Of a stretch of DNA of 64,000 nt, positions 1 to 8,737 are shown in pieces. A program made the position numbers and the translations under genes. Positions within the stretch are counted from its first letter, which is position 1, and every line of letters starts with the position of its first letter. A model generated the notes under the pieces. It did not search any database. It saw only the letters and a program-made list of their open reading frames with translations, and was not told the origin of the DNA. This stretch comes from JAIOQJ01 sp963718635 (lineage in GTDB: Bacteria; Planctomycetota; Planctomycetia; Gemmatales; Gemmataceae), in the NCBI GenBank assembly GCA_963718635.1, contig OY970367.1, positions 6,324,001 through 6,388,000 on the forward strand. The letters are read 5' to 3'.

Positions 1-251
1 TGCGCGTAGACTTGACCATCTAACGCCGTGGAAAACTTCTGTCCAAAACTCGCCTGATTCACATTGGCGGGCGTCAATTGGGTTTCGCTCAGATTTTGCC
101 CGGTGCTGGCACTGTCATTGTGATAGCTGAGAACATTCACCGAAGGCAAGACGCGCGACTCCAACTGTTCGACAAATAACTTCACCCTTCGAAACGGGCT
201 CGGCGGCGGAGACTTGGTGAATTTTCGAAACGAGAAAGGATTCCAGCGCAT
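1..251 (-). CDS. Secreted planctomycete protein, N-terminal fragment
   Basis: The minus strand is open from an ATG at 249-251 to the window edge, giving 83 residues of an incomplete protein. A Shine-Dalgarno-like GGAGAA lies about 9 bases upstream of this ATG. The N-terminus is basic (MRWNPFSFRKFTK), followed by VEQLESRVLPS around residues 25-35. That motif marks the start of many large extracellular planctomycete proteins, apparently as an export-related leader. The next segment, YHNDSASTGQNLSETQLT and then FGQKFSTALDGQVYA, resembles the opening of planctomycete surface or PQQ/NHL-type repeat proteins that begin with YHND. The repeat domain itself is outside the window. The family and the start are fairly clear; the function is unknown. 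Confidence 0.72.
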   Translation of the reverse strand, partial: MRWNPFSFRKFTKSPPPSPFRRVKLFVEQLESRVLPSVNVLSYHNDSASTGQNLSETQLTPANVNQASFGQKFSTALDGQVYA

Positions 252-840
252 CCGAGAGTTCTCCAGCAGGTGAATAAGCAAGCAATGTGTGGATGTTTGG
301 GCCTGAGCACATCAAAGCGGAAGAAACTGCCCGCGAGGGTTTGAGAGGTAAGAATAATTGTAGCAGAGCGATATGACCGATCAAGCAAAGTCAAACAAAA
401 ATTCGCAACAATTTAAAGTTATTGTGTGAGGCGAATCGCCTAATTTAACAAATTTTCTTAGCCGTGAAAATCCTTACTATACCAGATGAATTTGTGAATC
501 TCACCGTCAGTTCGATTCCAATGTGGTGTGTCGTCAGCGCAACGTTCAAAAGGCGGTTGATGGATCATTATTCGGAGTTGCCAGCGCACCATGCGAACTT
601 CGCTAATCGTCCCCTGTCAATTCCGCCACAGCTCATTCTTGCCGCCCTGTCAGGTTGGCAGTCTGCTTCGGCCGACCGCTCTGTAGAAATTTCTTAACTC
701 ATTGTAGATGTTCGACTTGTGGCAAACGTTTGTGCAAGGGCACGCGCTTTGCATTCCGCTTTGCCACAACTGATTGCATTCCATCCCGCCGTTTCAACCG
801 ACGGGTTTATCTCTGCTTGCCGCTTGAAGGAGACCGCACT
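252..840. other. Intergenic region upstream of groEL
   Basis: No gene is supported here. Short open frames exist (for example a 77-codon frame at 464-697) but they lack a convincing ribosome site and any recognisable motif. It must hold the divergent promoters for the secreted-protein gene and for groEL. I looked for a CIRCE element (TTAGCACTC-N9-GAGTGCTAA) and did not see one. A small palindrome GGCGAATCGCC lies near 431-441. Confidence 0.5.
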
Positions 841-2544
841 GTGGGAGCCAAGCAACTGACTTATGCCGACGAGGCCCGCCAGAAACTGCTTTCCGGCGTA
901 TCGAAATTGGCCAAGGCCGTCCGCTCGACCCTCGGGCCGCGCGGACGCAATGCTATCCTCGATAAAGGCTGGGGTAGCCCGACCATAACCAAGGACGGCG
1001 TTTCGGTCGCTGAAGAGATCGAACTGAAGTGCCCTTACGAAAACATGGGCGCTCAGTTGGTCAAAGAAGCCGCTTCTAAGACCTCGGACGTCGCCGGCGA
1101 CGGCACGACCACGGCCACCGTGCTCGCTGAGTTCATCTATCGCGAAGGGCTAAAATCCGTCGCAGCCGGCAACGATCCGATGGCTCTCGTTCGCGGCATC
1201 CAGAAGGGCGTCGAGAAAGTTGTCGAAGAATTAAAGAACATGGCCCAGAAAGTTGATGCCAACGATGAGAAGGCCATCAATGAAGTCGCCACTATTGCGG
1301 CGAACAACGACAAAGAAATCGGCAAGAAATTGGCCGAGGCTATGAAATTGGTCGGCGCCACCAACGGCGTCATCACCGTCGAAGAAGGCAAGACGGCTGA
1401 GACTGAAGTCGTCGTCGTGCAGGGAATGCAGTTTGATCGCGGCTATCTCTCGCCGCACTTCGTCACCAATCAAGAATCGGTGACATGCGAGTTCGAAAAC
1501 CCGTACATCCTGATCTTTGAAGATAAAGTCAGCAACGTTCGCAGCTTAATCCCGCTATTGGAACTCATTTCGAAGCAGAAAGAGCCTTTGGTCATCATCG
1601 CCGAAGACCTCGAAGGCGAAGCGCTTGCCACTCTGGTGCTCAACAAACTCAAGGGCATTCTGCAGGTCTGTGCCGTCAAGGCGCCTGGCTACGGCGATCG
1701 CCGTAAAGCGATGCTCGAAGACATTGCCACGCTCACGGGCGGCAAGGCGATCTTCAAGGATCTCGGCATCGAACTCGAAAAGGTCCAGCTAAGCGATCTG
1801 GGCCGATGCAAGAAGATCAAGATCGATTCGGAAAACACGACGATCACCGAAGGGGCCGGCGTTAAGAAAGCGATCGACGGCCGAGTCGAGATGATTCGCC
1901 GCGAAATCACCAAGACTGACAGCGAATACGATCGCGAAAAGCTGCAAGAGCGATTGGCGAAGTTGGCTGGCGGCGTGGCCCAATTGAAGGTTGGGGCCGC
2001 CACCGAAACGGCCATGAAAGAACGCAAAGCCCTCTACGAAGATTCGCTGCACGCCACTCGCGCTGCGTTGGCGGAAGGCACCGTGCCAGGTGGCGGCGTG
2101 GCTCTCTTGAACGCACGCAAGGCGCTTGAATCGTTCAAGCTGACGGGCGATGAGGACGTCGGCGTTCGCGTTCTGTCGCGTGCTTTGGAAATGCCCTGTC
2201 GTTTGATTGCCGAGAACGCCGGCAAAGATGGCACGGTCATCGTGTCACACATCCTGCGCAAGAACGAACGCAATTGGGGCTACAACGCGGACACGGACAA
2301 GTACGAAGACATGCGCTCCGCCGGTGTCATCGATCCGGTCAAAGTTACCCGCAGCGCTTTGCAAAATGGCGCGTCGGTTGCCTGCCTGCTTCTCACTACC
2401 GAATCGATCGTGGCTGATATCCCTGAAGATAAGAAGGGCGGCGACCACGACCACGATCATCACGGTGGTGGCGGCATGGAAGGCATGGGAGGTATGGGCG
2501 GCATGGGTGGAATGGGCGGCATGGGCGGCATGGGAATGATGTAA
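841..2544 (+). CDS. groEL: Chaperonin GroEL (first copy)
   Basis: 60 kDa chaperonin that folds cytosolic proteins in an ATP-driven double ring with GroES. The protein is 567 residues, normal for the family. The start is a GTG at 841: GAAGGAGA sits 7 bases upstream and the protein then begins GAKQLTYADEARQKLL, as GroEL should. The open frame runs further upstream without family similarity. The ATPase loop GDGTTTATVLA and the C-terminal segment before the tail are intact. The tail is unusual: an aspartate/histidine cluster (DHDHDHH) precedes a long GGM-type repeat ending in MGMM. groES follows 117 bases downstream, so this is the classical groEL-groES pair in reversed order. No frameshift is present, unlike the second copy at 4795. 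Confidence 0.96.
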   Translation: MGAKQLTYADEARQKLLSGVSKLAKAVRSTLGPRGRNAILDKGWGSPTITKDGVSVAEEIELKCPYENMGAQLVKEAASKTSDVAGDGTTTATVLAEFIYREGLKSVAAGNDPMALVRGIQKGVEKVVEELKNMAQKVDANDEKAINEVATIAANNDKEIGKKLAEAMKLVGATNGVITVEEGKTAETEVVVVQGMQFDRGYLSPHFVTNQESVTCEFENPYILIFEDKVSNVRSLIPLLELISKQKEPLVIIAEDLEGEALATLVLNKLKGILQVCAVKAPGYGDRRKAMLEDIATLTGGKAIFKDLGIELEKVQLSDLGRCKKIKIDSENTTITEGAGVKKAIDGRVEMIRREITKTDSEYDREKLQERLAKLAGGVAQLKVGAATETAMKERKALYEDSLHATRAALAEGTVPGGGVALLNARKALESFKLTGDEDVGVRVLSRALEMPCRLIAENAGKDGTVIVSHILRKNERNWGYNADTDKYEDMRSAGVIDPVKVTRSALQNGASVACLLLTTESIVADIPEDKKGGDHDHDHHGGGGMEGMGGMGGMGGMGGMGGMGMM

Positions 2545-2548
2545 AGAA

Positions 2549-2630
2549 ATTCGGAACGCGGAATTCGGAGTGCGGAATCAGAAATTGATCTTCGCATTTC
2601 ATTCCACGTTCCGACTTCCGCGTTCCGAAT
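2549..2630. repeat. Inverted repeat between groEL and groES
   Basis: Two 30-base arms (2549-2578 and 2601-2630) are near-perfect reverse complements with a 22-base loop. The arms are built from the motif ATTCGGAACGCGGAA. A related fragment, ATTCCGCATTCCGAAT, occurs near 12213, so this is a dispersed palindromic repeat rather than a unique site. It may also act as an attenuator or mRNA stabiliser between the two genes. Confidence 0.75.
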
Positions 2631-2661
2631 TTGAAATTATTGGCCTTCGGAGTTCGAAAAC

Positions 2662-2952
2662 ATGAGCATTAAACCACTTGAAGATCGCGTAGTTGTCGAA
2701 CCGTTGGAAGCGGAAGAGAAAACCGCAGGCGGCATCTTGCTGCCCGACACCGCCAAGCAGAAGCCGCAACGGGGCAAGATCATTGCCGTCGGACCAGGCA
2801 AGGTTCGCGAAAGCGGCGAGCGCACGGCACTCGCGGTCAAAGTCGGCGACGAAATCCTCTACGGCAAATACTCGGGCAGCGACGTCGAAGTGAACGCCAA
2901 AGAATTGAAGATCCTCCGTGAAAGCGAAATCCTGGCGAAGCTGGCGAAGTGA
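2662..2952 (+). CDS. groES: Co-chaperonin GroES
   Basis: 10 kDa lid of the GroEL chamber, 96 residues, full length. It opens with MSIKPLEDRVVVEPLE, the standard GroES start, and contains the mobile-loop region with KTAGGILLPDTA around residues 22-33. It ends KELKILRESEILAKLAK. CGGAG about 10 bases before the ATG serves as ribosome site. It lies downstream of the groEL at 841 in the same direction and is presumably its partner; no groES accompanies the groEL at 4795. Confidence 0.97.
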   Translation: MSIKPLEDRVVVEPLEAEEKTAGGILLPDTAKQKPQRGKIIAVGPGKVRESGERTALAVKVGDEILYGKYSGSDVEVNAKELKILRESEILAKLAK

Positions 2953-3034
2953 CCGTTAGCCGCGAGCCTCTGGCGAGCGAGCGGGCAATCGGGTATCATT
3001 TGGCAATTGTTTGGCCAATCAGGGAGGATGTGCG

Positions 3035-3271
3035 ATGAAAGTCGTGAACCATGCGCGGATGCCGCTAGACCAAATCGAATTGCTCTTTCCGGCACAATGG
3101 ATACTCGTTGATCAACCTGTATTAGATGCTTGGAATCGCGTTGTTGATGGCGTTCCGGTATTTGCCCACTCGGAAAAAACTGAAGTTCACCGAAAGATTG
3201 GCGAACTTAAGCTGACACGATTTGCCATTCAGTGTACCAAGAAAGATCCGCCGGATCGGAAGTACATGTGA
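3035..3271 (+). CDS. Small protein coupled to aspartic protease
   Basis: Unrecognised small protein of 78 residues. I place the start at the ATG at 3035 because AGGGAGG lies 7-13 bases upstream; an in-frame ATG at 3011 is less well placed. The core reads FPAQWILVDQPVLDAWNRVV, then a charged segment and an RFAIQC strand, reminiscent of small DUF5678-like domains, though this is a weak similarity. Its stop overlaps the GTG start of the protease gene at 3268, so the two are translationally coupled. The same type of FPA-[QK]-W-[IV]-L module recurs at the N-terminus of the protein at 3767, and a small gene overlapping an aspartic protease is seen again at 18543. The function is unknown. Confidence 0.7.
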   Translation: MKVVNHARMPLDQIELLFPAQWILVDQPVLDAWNRVVDGVPVFAHSEKTEVHRKIGELKLTRFAIQCTKKDPPDRKYM

Positions 3272-3648
3272 AGTATCATTTCGATCCCAACGGGTCATTC
3301 ATCGCGGTGGAAGTGGTGCTCGTCGGACCCTTGGCCTTTGGAAAGACGATATTTGCTTTGGATACTGGAGCTACTCAGACCGGCGTAGATGAGAGCATAC
3401 TTGGCCGACTAGGATTCGGTCCATCAATGGCCGTTCGAAAATTGCAGGTGGCGACAGCTGGCGGACAGACGAAAATGTTTGAGTACCGTTTGCCGGTTCT
3501 CTCGGCATTAGGACTCGATGTACATGACTTTGACGTACTTGCAGTTGATTTGAGTGCGTCGAGTTTCGATGGTGTATTGGGGATGGACTTCTTCCGCGAT
3601 AAGGTTCTAACAATCGATTTTCGCAATGCAACCATCGAACTCGTATGA
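3268..3648 (+). CDS. Retropepsin-like (clan AA) aspartic protease
   Basis: A 126-residue single-domain protein with the pepsin-fold active-site motif ALDTGATQTGV near residue 33 and a second-half motif GVLGMDFFRD near residue 104. It is therefore a small retropepsin-like protease that would work as a homodimer. It has no signal peptide or membrane segment, so it is probably cytosolic. The GTG start at 3268 overlaps the stop of the preceding small gene. The substrate is unknown; the upstream small protein is the obvious candidate partner. A second protease of identical length, also coupled to a small gene, is at 18175-18555. Confidence 0.78.
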   Translation: MKYHFDPNGSFIAVEVVLVGPLAFGKTIFALDTGATQTGVDESILGRLGFGPSMAVRKLQVATAGGQTKMFEYRLPVLSALGLDVHDFDVLAVDLSASSFDGVLGMDFFRDKVLTIDFRNATIELV

Positions 3649-3766
3649 CGCTCAACTCAAGACGGAGTCGTGTATTTTGTGTATCGGTTCTCTCCCCATC
3701 TAGTGTTTGCGGCCGCATTGAGAAAGATTTTTTGGATTGAAAAAATCCGATGAGAGGGTTGAGATC

Positions 3767-4711
3767 GTGCTGATCGTTTTGAAGCCGAAAAATGTCGAGG
3801 AAATTCAAAGGGAGTTTCCTGCAAAATGGGTTCTGCTCACGCATGACAAACGTGATGAGAATGGCAAACTTGTTTCAGCAGTTGTAATCGAAGTTAAGGA
3901 CGAACTAAGTCAGCTTTATACCTCGGCAAGAAAACGTTCTTCAGCTTTTTGTTGGCGAACCGATCGCGTTCCACCGAAATCGGTCAAAGTCGTCTTGAAG
4001 ATTGCAACGTGCAATCTTGATTATCGCAGTTCAGAAGACATCCGGGCTCGAATGGCTGAAATTAATTCGGATATCTGGGTCATGACCGAGACACTGCCAG
4101 ATATTTCGCCTGGAACTAAGTACCGAAGAGTCGCCTGTTCGCCGTCTCACGGTTGCCGAGGGGACAAACCTGAAGGTCGCTTTGTGACTATTTGGGTCAG
4201 CGACAGGATATTGAACGACGACTGGGCAGTCGAGTCGCAGGATATGCTGCCGATCCACGAACAGCGTTCCGTTTGTGTCCGCTTGTTCAAGCCCGGAAAT
4301 CGGGAAGTGATAGTAGTAGGCACCGTGTTTCCCTACCCGAACGATCCACTTTATGGTTCAAGTGATGTCGGCTACTGTGCAGCCTTGGCTTCCCAATCAC
4401 AGGAGTGGAAGCACTTTCTGCATTCGAACGAAGAAGCAGCCTTATGTGTCGTTGGCGACTTTAATCAAACTCTCCCATTTCAGCGATTCTATCCCAGTAA
4501 AAATCGAGTTGCGGCCGTCGAGCGAACTCTCGGTTCAATGGGCCTTCGCTGTCTCAGTGGTTACGAGAATGATCCGCGGCTGAGTGTGGACGGCAAGCCG
4601 AGCATCGACCATATATTTGTTAGCGGCGGGCTCCGCCGGATTAAACCACTTGAATGCTGGACCATGTCGAAGGACCACGCTGGCGTCTGCGCTGAGCTGA
4701 TGCTCGATTAG
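3767..4711 (+). CDS. Small module fused to EEP-type nuclease/phosphatase
   Basis: A protein of about 314 residues with two parts. Residues 1-65 contain FPAKWVLLTHD and a charged tail, resembling the separate small protein at 3035. From about residue 68 it reads KIATCNLDYRSSEDI, then WVMTE, GDFNQTLP and finally DHIFVSGG and SKDHAGV. Those are the motifs of the endonuclease/exonuclease/phosphatase (DNase I-like) fold, with the catalytic GDxN and terminal S-x-D-H. I prefer the GTG at 3767 (GAGAGGG 8 bases upstream); a TTG at 3737 would add ten residues. It has no signal peptide. The target could be nucleic acid or a phosphoester; the sequence does not decide. Confidence 0.72.
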   Translation: MLIVLKPKNVEEIQREFPAKWVLLTHDKRDENGKLVSAVVIEVKDELSQLYTSARKRSSAFCWRTDRVPPKSVKVVLKIATCNLDYRSSEDIRARMAEINSDIWVMTETLPDISPGTKYRRVACSPSHGCRGDKPEGRFVTIWVSDRILNDDWAVESQDMLPIHEQRSVCVRLFKPGNREVIVVGTVFPYPNDPLYGSSDVGYCAALASQSQEWKHFLHSNEEAALCVVGDFNQTLPFQRFYPSKNRVAAVERTLGSMGLRCLSGYENDPRLSVDGKPSIDHIFVSGGLRRIKPLECWTMSKDHAGVCAELMLD

Positions 4712-4794
4712 AACAGAGCGCTGTAATCACGCAGTAAAATAGCGGAACTAGAAGAAACCAACGATCCAACATTACCTCTAAGCGAGAATCATAA

Positions 4795-6421
4795 ATGGCT
4801 AAACAACTACTCTACACCGACGACGCACGCAAGAAGCTCTTGACGGGCGCGAGAAACTGGCTCATGCGGTCGGCATTACGCTGGGGCCGACCGGCCGAAA
4901 CGTCATCATCGACAAGTCGTTTGGCGGGCCGACCGTCACCAAAGACGGCGTGACTGTCTCCAAGGAAATCGACTTGGCCGACCCGTTCGAGAACATGGGC
5001 GCCAAGCTCGTGAACGCTGTCGCGCAGAAGACGAGCGACTCGGCCGGCGACGGGACGACGACGGCGACCATCTTGGCTTTGGCCATCTATCAGGAAGGCT
5101 TGCGCAACATTACGTCGGGCGCCAATCCGATGGCCGTGCAGCGCGGCATCACCAAGGCCGTTGAAGCGGTAGTGACCCACTTAGGCGATAAGCTGACGAA
5201 GCGCCTCACTTCCAAGGAAGAGATGGCCCAAGTCGCTTCGATCTCGGCCAACAACGACCCCGCGATCGGCAAGCTGATGGCAGACGCTTTCGAAAAGGTC
5301 GGCAAAGACGGCGTCATCACCGTCGAGGAAGGCAAGACTTCCGAGACGACGCTCGAATTCGTCGAAGGCATGCAGTTCGACAAGGGCTACATTTCGCCCT
5401 ACTTCGCGGTCAATCATCCCGACCTGAAGTGTGAAATGGACGACGCCTTGATCCTGATCTACGAGAAGAAGTTGTCGAACGTCCGCGACATGCTTCCCCT
5501 ATTGCAGAAGGTCGCTGAGACGCGTCGGCCGTTCTTGATCATCGCCGAAGATGTCGAGAGCGAAGCCCTCGCGGTGCTCGTGGTGAACAAGCTCCAAGCA
5601 GGCTTCCCGGTTTGTGCGGTCAAGTCCCCTGGTTTCGGCGATCGACGCAAAGCCATGCTCGGCGATATCGCCACGCTCACCGGCGGCACCTTCATCAGCG
5701 AAGATCTCGGCATCAAGCTCGAGAACGTCACGCTCGATCAGCTCGGCCAAGCCAAGCAGATCATCGTCGAGAAAGAGAACTGCACCATCATCGACGGCAA
5801 GGGCGACAATAAGAAGATTCAGGATCGCATCAACCAGATCCGCACGCAGATGAACCAGACCGAGTCCGAATACGACAAGGAAAAGTTCAGCGAGCGGCTA
5901 GCCAAGCTGACGGGCGGCGTCGCCATCGTCCGCGTCGGCGCAGCGACCGAAGCCGAAATGAAGCAGACCAAAGGCCGGGTTGAAGACGCTCTTCATGCAA
6001 CACGAGCTGCCGTTGCCGAAGGCATTGTTCCAGGCGGCGGAACCGCGTACTCCGCTGTGTGCAGGCGGCTCATGCCGAAGCCAAAAAGCTCGAAGGCGAT
6101 GAGCGCGTCGGCGCCGAGATCGTGGCCCGCGCTTTGACGAAACCTGTTCGCACGATCGCCGAGAACGGTGGCCAGGACGGCGCCGTTGTTGCCGACGAAG
6201 TGCTCACTCGCGGCGAGAAGAATGCGAACATCGGCTACAACGCCAATACTGGCGAGTACGTCGATATGTTCCAGGCGGGCATTGTCGATCCGACGCGAGT
6301 CACGCGCAGTGCATTGCAGAATGCGGCCAGCATCGCCGGCTTGATGCTCACCACGGAAGTGATGATCACCAAGATCGACGATGACGACAAGAAGAGCAAG
6401 GTCTCGGGCTCGATTGCCTGA
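4795..6421 (+). CDS. groEL: Chaperonin GroEL (second copy, two frameshifts)
   Basis: Second chaperonin paralog, about 542 residues when repaired. The start is the ATG at 4795 (MAKQLLYTDDARKKLLTG). One base appears missing near 4850, after which the frame continues as EKLAHAVGITLGPTGRNVII. A second base is missing near 6048, after PGGGTAYS, and the protein resumes as CVQAAHAEAKKLEGDERVG. The ATP-site loop GDGTTTATILA is intact. Unlike the first copy it has no GGM tail and ends KKSKVSGSIA, and no groES adjoins it. It sits directly upstream of dnaJ and grpE, so it may form a stress regulon with them. Because both breaks are single-base and everything else is conserved, sequence error is more likely than decay. 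Confidence 0.88.
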
Positions 6422-6431
6422 AATTGATATG

Positions 6432-6503
6432 ATTCGTTTAGCGGCAAGCCGACGGCTGGCACGACGCCTGGCGGGCTCGTTGTCCGCTCGCTGCTAAACG
6501 AAT
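6432..6503. repeat. Inverted repeat between groEL2 and dnaJ
   Basis: ATTCGTTTAGC at 6432-6442 pairs with GCTAAACGAAT at 6493-6503, enclosing a GC-rich segment that can also fold. No U-tract follows, so it is more likely a REP-like repeat or processing hairpin than a rho-independent terminator. Confidence 0.65.
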
Positions 6504-6514
6504 GTGAGGTATGC

Positions 6515-7678
6515 ATGGCTGGTACGAAGCGCGATTATTATGAAGTCCTCAGCGTCGACCGAACGGCCAGCGTCGAAGAGATCGAAAAAAGCTATCGCAA
6601 GCTCGCTCGGCAACATCATCCTGATCGCAACATCGGCGATCCGGACGCTGAGGTTCGCTTTAAAGAGATAACCGAAGCGCACGAAGTTCTTATCCACGCG
6701 GAAAAACGCGAACGCTATGACCGATACGGACATGCCGGGCTCGATCCTCAGGATACGGGATTTGGAACGGGCGGTTCGTTTACCGACATTGTCAGCGATT
6801 TATTCAGCAGCTTCATGGGAGGCGGCCAGACACGGCGTCGGGGCAACGGTCCGCGCCGCGGCGGCGACCGCCGTCAAATTGTCGATCTCGAACTTCACGA
6901 AGTTATTCAGGAAGTTCGGAAGACCATTACGGTTCGCCGTTTGGAAGCGTGCGGCGATTGCGGCGGCAAAGGCACCAAGTCGGGCAAGAAGATTACTTGC
7001 GTGCAATGCGCCGGGCGAGGCGAGTTCATTCAGCGTCAAGGCTTTTTCGAACTGCGGCAGACCTGCCCGCGCTGCCAGGGCGAAGGCTCGGTGATAGCTG
7101 ACCCTTGCACGACATGCAAAGGCGAAGGACGCGTCGAAGCTTCACGGACAGTCGAAGTGAAAGTTCCGGCCGGCGCCGACACGGGCTTGCGCCTGTTAAT
7201 GCCGAGCGAAGGCGATGCGGGCTCTCCGGGCGGTGAACGCGGCGACTTGGAACTCGTCGTTCGCATCGCCGAACACGAAGACTTCCAGCGGGATGGCGTC
7301 CATCTCGTCTGCGTCGAACCGATCACCTTCAGTCAGGCGGCTTTGGGCGCGGCCATCGATGTGCCCACCTTAACGGGTAGCGCCAAGCTGACCGTGCCGC
7401 CCGGCACGCAAAGCCATACCGAACTGCGTATTCCAGGTGAAGGAATGCCCGAGCTGCGCGTCGATCGTCGCGGCCAAGCCGTCGCCAATCTACGACGTGG
7501 CGATTTGCGCGTCCTCATTGTGGTTAAGACGCCCGAGACCTTGAATCCCCGCGCGGAAGAATTGCTCCGCGAACTGGCGGCCAACGAACATAGCGAAGTC
7601 GCCGGGTCGCGCAAGGGCGTTTTGGAAAGCATGAAAGGCTGGGTCTCAGGCTTCATCAAGGGCGGCAGTTCGCGCTGA
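6515..7678 (+). CDS. dnaJ: Chaperone DnaJ
   Basis: Hsp40 co-chaperone that stimulates DnaK ATPase and delivers substrates. 387 residues, full length. The J domain occupies residues 4-70 with the HPD tripeptide in QHHPDRN. A Gly/Phe-rich linker follows, then four zinc-binding CxxCxGxG repeats (CGDCGGKG, CVQCAGRG, CPRCQGEG, CTTCKGEG) at about residues 147-206, and the C-terminal substrate-binding domains. It is therefore a type I DnaJ. GTGAGG lies 5 bases before the ATG at 6515. grpE follows after about 70 bases; dnaK is not in this window. No frameshift. Confidence 0.96.
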   Translation: MAGTKRDYYEVLSVDRTASVEEIEKSYRKLARQHHPDRNIGDPDAEVRFKEITEAHEVLIHAEKRERYDRYGHAGLDPQDTGFGTGGSFTDIVSDLFSSFMGGGQTRRRGNGPRRGGDRRQIVDLELHEVIQEVRKTITVRRLEACGDCGGKGTKSGKKITCVQCAGRGEFIQRQGFFELRQTCPRCQGEGSVIADPCTTCKGEGRVEASRTVEVKVPAGADTGLRLLMPSEGDAGSPGGERGDLELVVRIAEHEDFQRDGVHLVCVEPITFSQAALGAAIDVPTLTGSAKLTVPPGTQSHTELRIPGEGMPELRVDRRGQAVANLRRGDLRVLIVVKTPETLNPRAEELLRELAANEHSEVAGSRKGVLESMKGWVSGFIKGGSSR

Positions 7679-7747
7679 ACGAAAGCGATTTTCCTGCAAT
7701 CCAGCTAGCTGTATCATTAATCAACCTTCTGAAGGCAGTTGACTCTC

Positions 7748-8278
7748 ATGGCTGAAGAATCGACATTCGATACGGACGCAACCGAAGCAGCCCCCGAACC
7801 TGCTACCGGTGAGACCGCCTCTTTGAAAGAAGCGCTCGCGAAAGCGCAATCGCAGAAGGACGATCTTCTGCGAACACTCGCGGATTACGAGAATTCACGC
7901 AAGCGTGCCTCGCGCGATCTGGAAACCGAACGCAAGTTCGCACATACTAAATTAGCCCTCGATCTACTGCCCGCTCTGGATAATCTGGATCGCGCTGTGG
8001 CAGCGGCCAAGCAGGTAGGCGACAAAGGCGCACTCGTTGACGGGGTTTTGGCCACGCAGTTTCAGATTCTGGATATCTTGAAACGGCACGGAATTACGCC
8101 GATTGAATCGCAAGGCGAGGCATTCGACCCCAACTTGCATCAGGCCGTAAACATGTTGCCGAGCAAAGATCAACCGCCGAACACGGTCTTGCAGGTATTG
8201 CAGCGAGGTTTCATGGTTCACGATCGTGTATTGCGGCCTGCCAGCGTGATCGTGGCTGTGGCCGCCGATTCGAAATAA
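7748..8278 (+). CDS. grpE: Nucleotide exchange factor GrpE
   Basis: Releases ADP from DnaK. 176 residues from the ATG at 7748; an in-frame TTG at 7739 is a poorer start. The acidic low-complexity N-terminus (about 30 residues) precedes a long coiled-coil helix with LLRTLADYENSRKRASRD, then the globular beta domain with LPALDNLDRAV, GVLATQFQILDILKRHGI, FDPNLHQAV and the GFMVHDRVLRPASVIV end. All are GrpE hallmarks. It lies in the same direction as dnaJ. Confidence 0.95.
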   Translation: MAEESTFDTDATEAAPEPATGETASLKEALAKAQSQKDDLLRTLADYENSRKRASRDLETERKFAHTKLALDLLPALDNLDRAVAAAKQVGDKGALVDGVLATQFQILDILKRHGITPIESQGEAFDPNLHQAVNMLPSKDQPPNTVLQVLQRGFMVHDRVLRPASVIVAVAADSK

Positions 8279-8362
8279 TCTCCCGCCGAATGCGAATCGT
8301 TCGCGCACCGGCCGTTCTCTAATATTGCCATGTACCACGAACACCGCGACTGGACATCCGCT

Positions 8363-8686
8363 ATGCCGACCTACGATTACGTTTGTGATGCCTGTGGTCA
8401 TCGCTTTGAAGAGATGCAATCCTTCTCTGCCGAGCAATTGAAAACGTGCCCGAGCTGCGGCGAGGATAAGCTGCGCCGGCTCTTTGGCACAGGCGCCGCC
8501 ATCTTATTCAAGGGCGGCGGGTTCTACGAAACCGATTACCGCAGTGAATCGTATAAGTCGAAAGCGAAGGCGGAGTCCGACGGCGGAAAAGCGCCGGATA
8601 AGCCGGCGACTGCCGATAAACCGACAGCTTCTGGGGATGGCGCAAGCACCAGTGCCCCGGCAAAGACAGACACTTCCGCTAAGTGA
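8363..8686 (+). CDS. FmdB-family zinc ribbon protein
   Basis: Small protein of about 107 residues. I use the ATG at 8363 because the family begins MPTYDYVCDACGHRFE; an ATG at 8330 would add eleven unrelated residues. The zinc ribbon is CDAC...CPSC within the first 40 residues, followed by the usual GTGAAILFKGGGFYETDY. The remaining C-terminal half is a low-complexity tail rich in K, A, P, T and S, probably disordered. FmdB-type proteins are putative regulators of unproven role. The gene lies between grpE and yacG on the same strand. Confidence 0.85.
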   Translation: MPTYDYVCDACGHRFEEMQSFSAEQLKTCPSCGEDKLRRLFGTGAAILFKGGGFYETDYRSESYKSKAKAESDGGKAPDKPATADKPTASGDGASTSAPAKTDTSAK

Positions 8687-8737
8687 GAACTTTCGGCAGT
8701 TGCGGAAAAATCCCGAAGTTGGGGACGGCTGGGGCCG

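Noticed and set aside
464..697. 77-codon open frame upstream of groEL
   Set aside because: No ribosome site, no recognisable motif and no neighbour that would explain it; chance frame in an intergenic region.
252..840. CIRCE operator upstream of groEL
   Set aside because: Searched by eye for TTAGCACTC and GAGTGCTAA with a 9-base gap here and before 4795; not found.
4795..6421. Interpretation of groEL2 as a pseudogene
   Set aside because: Only two one-base indels, with full conservation of ATP-site and other motifs on both sides; many other genes here, including essential ones, have the same type of break.
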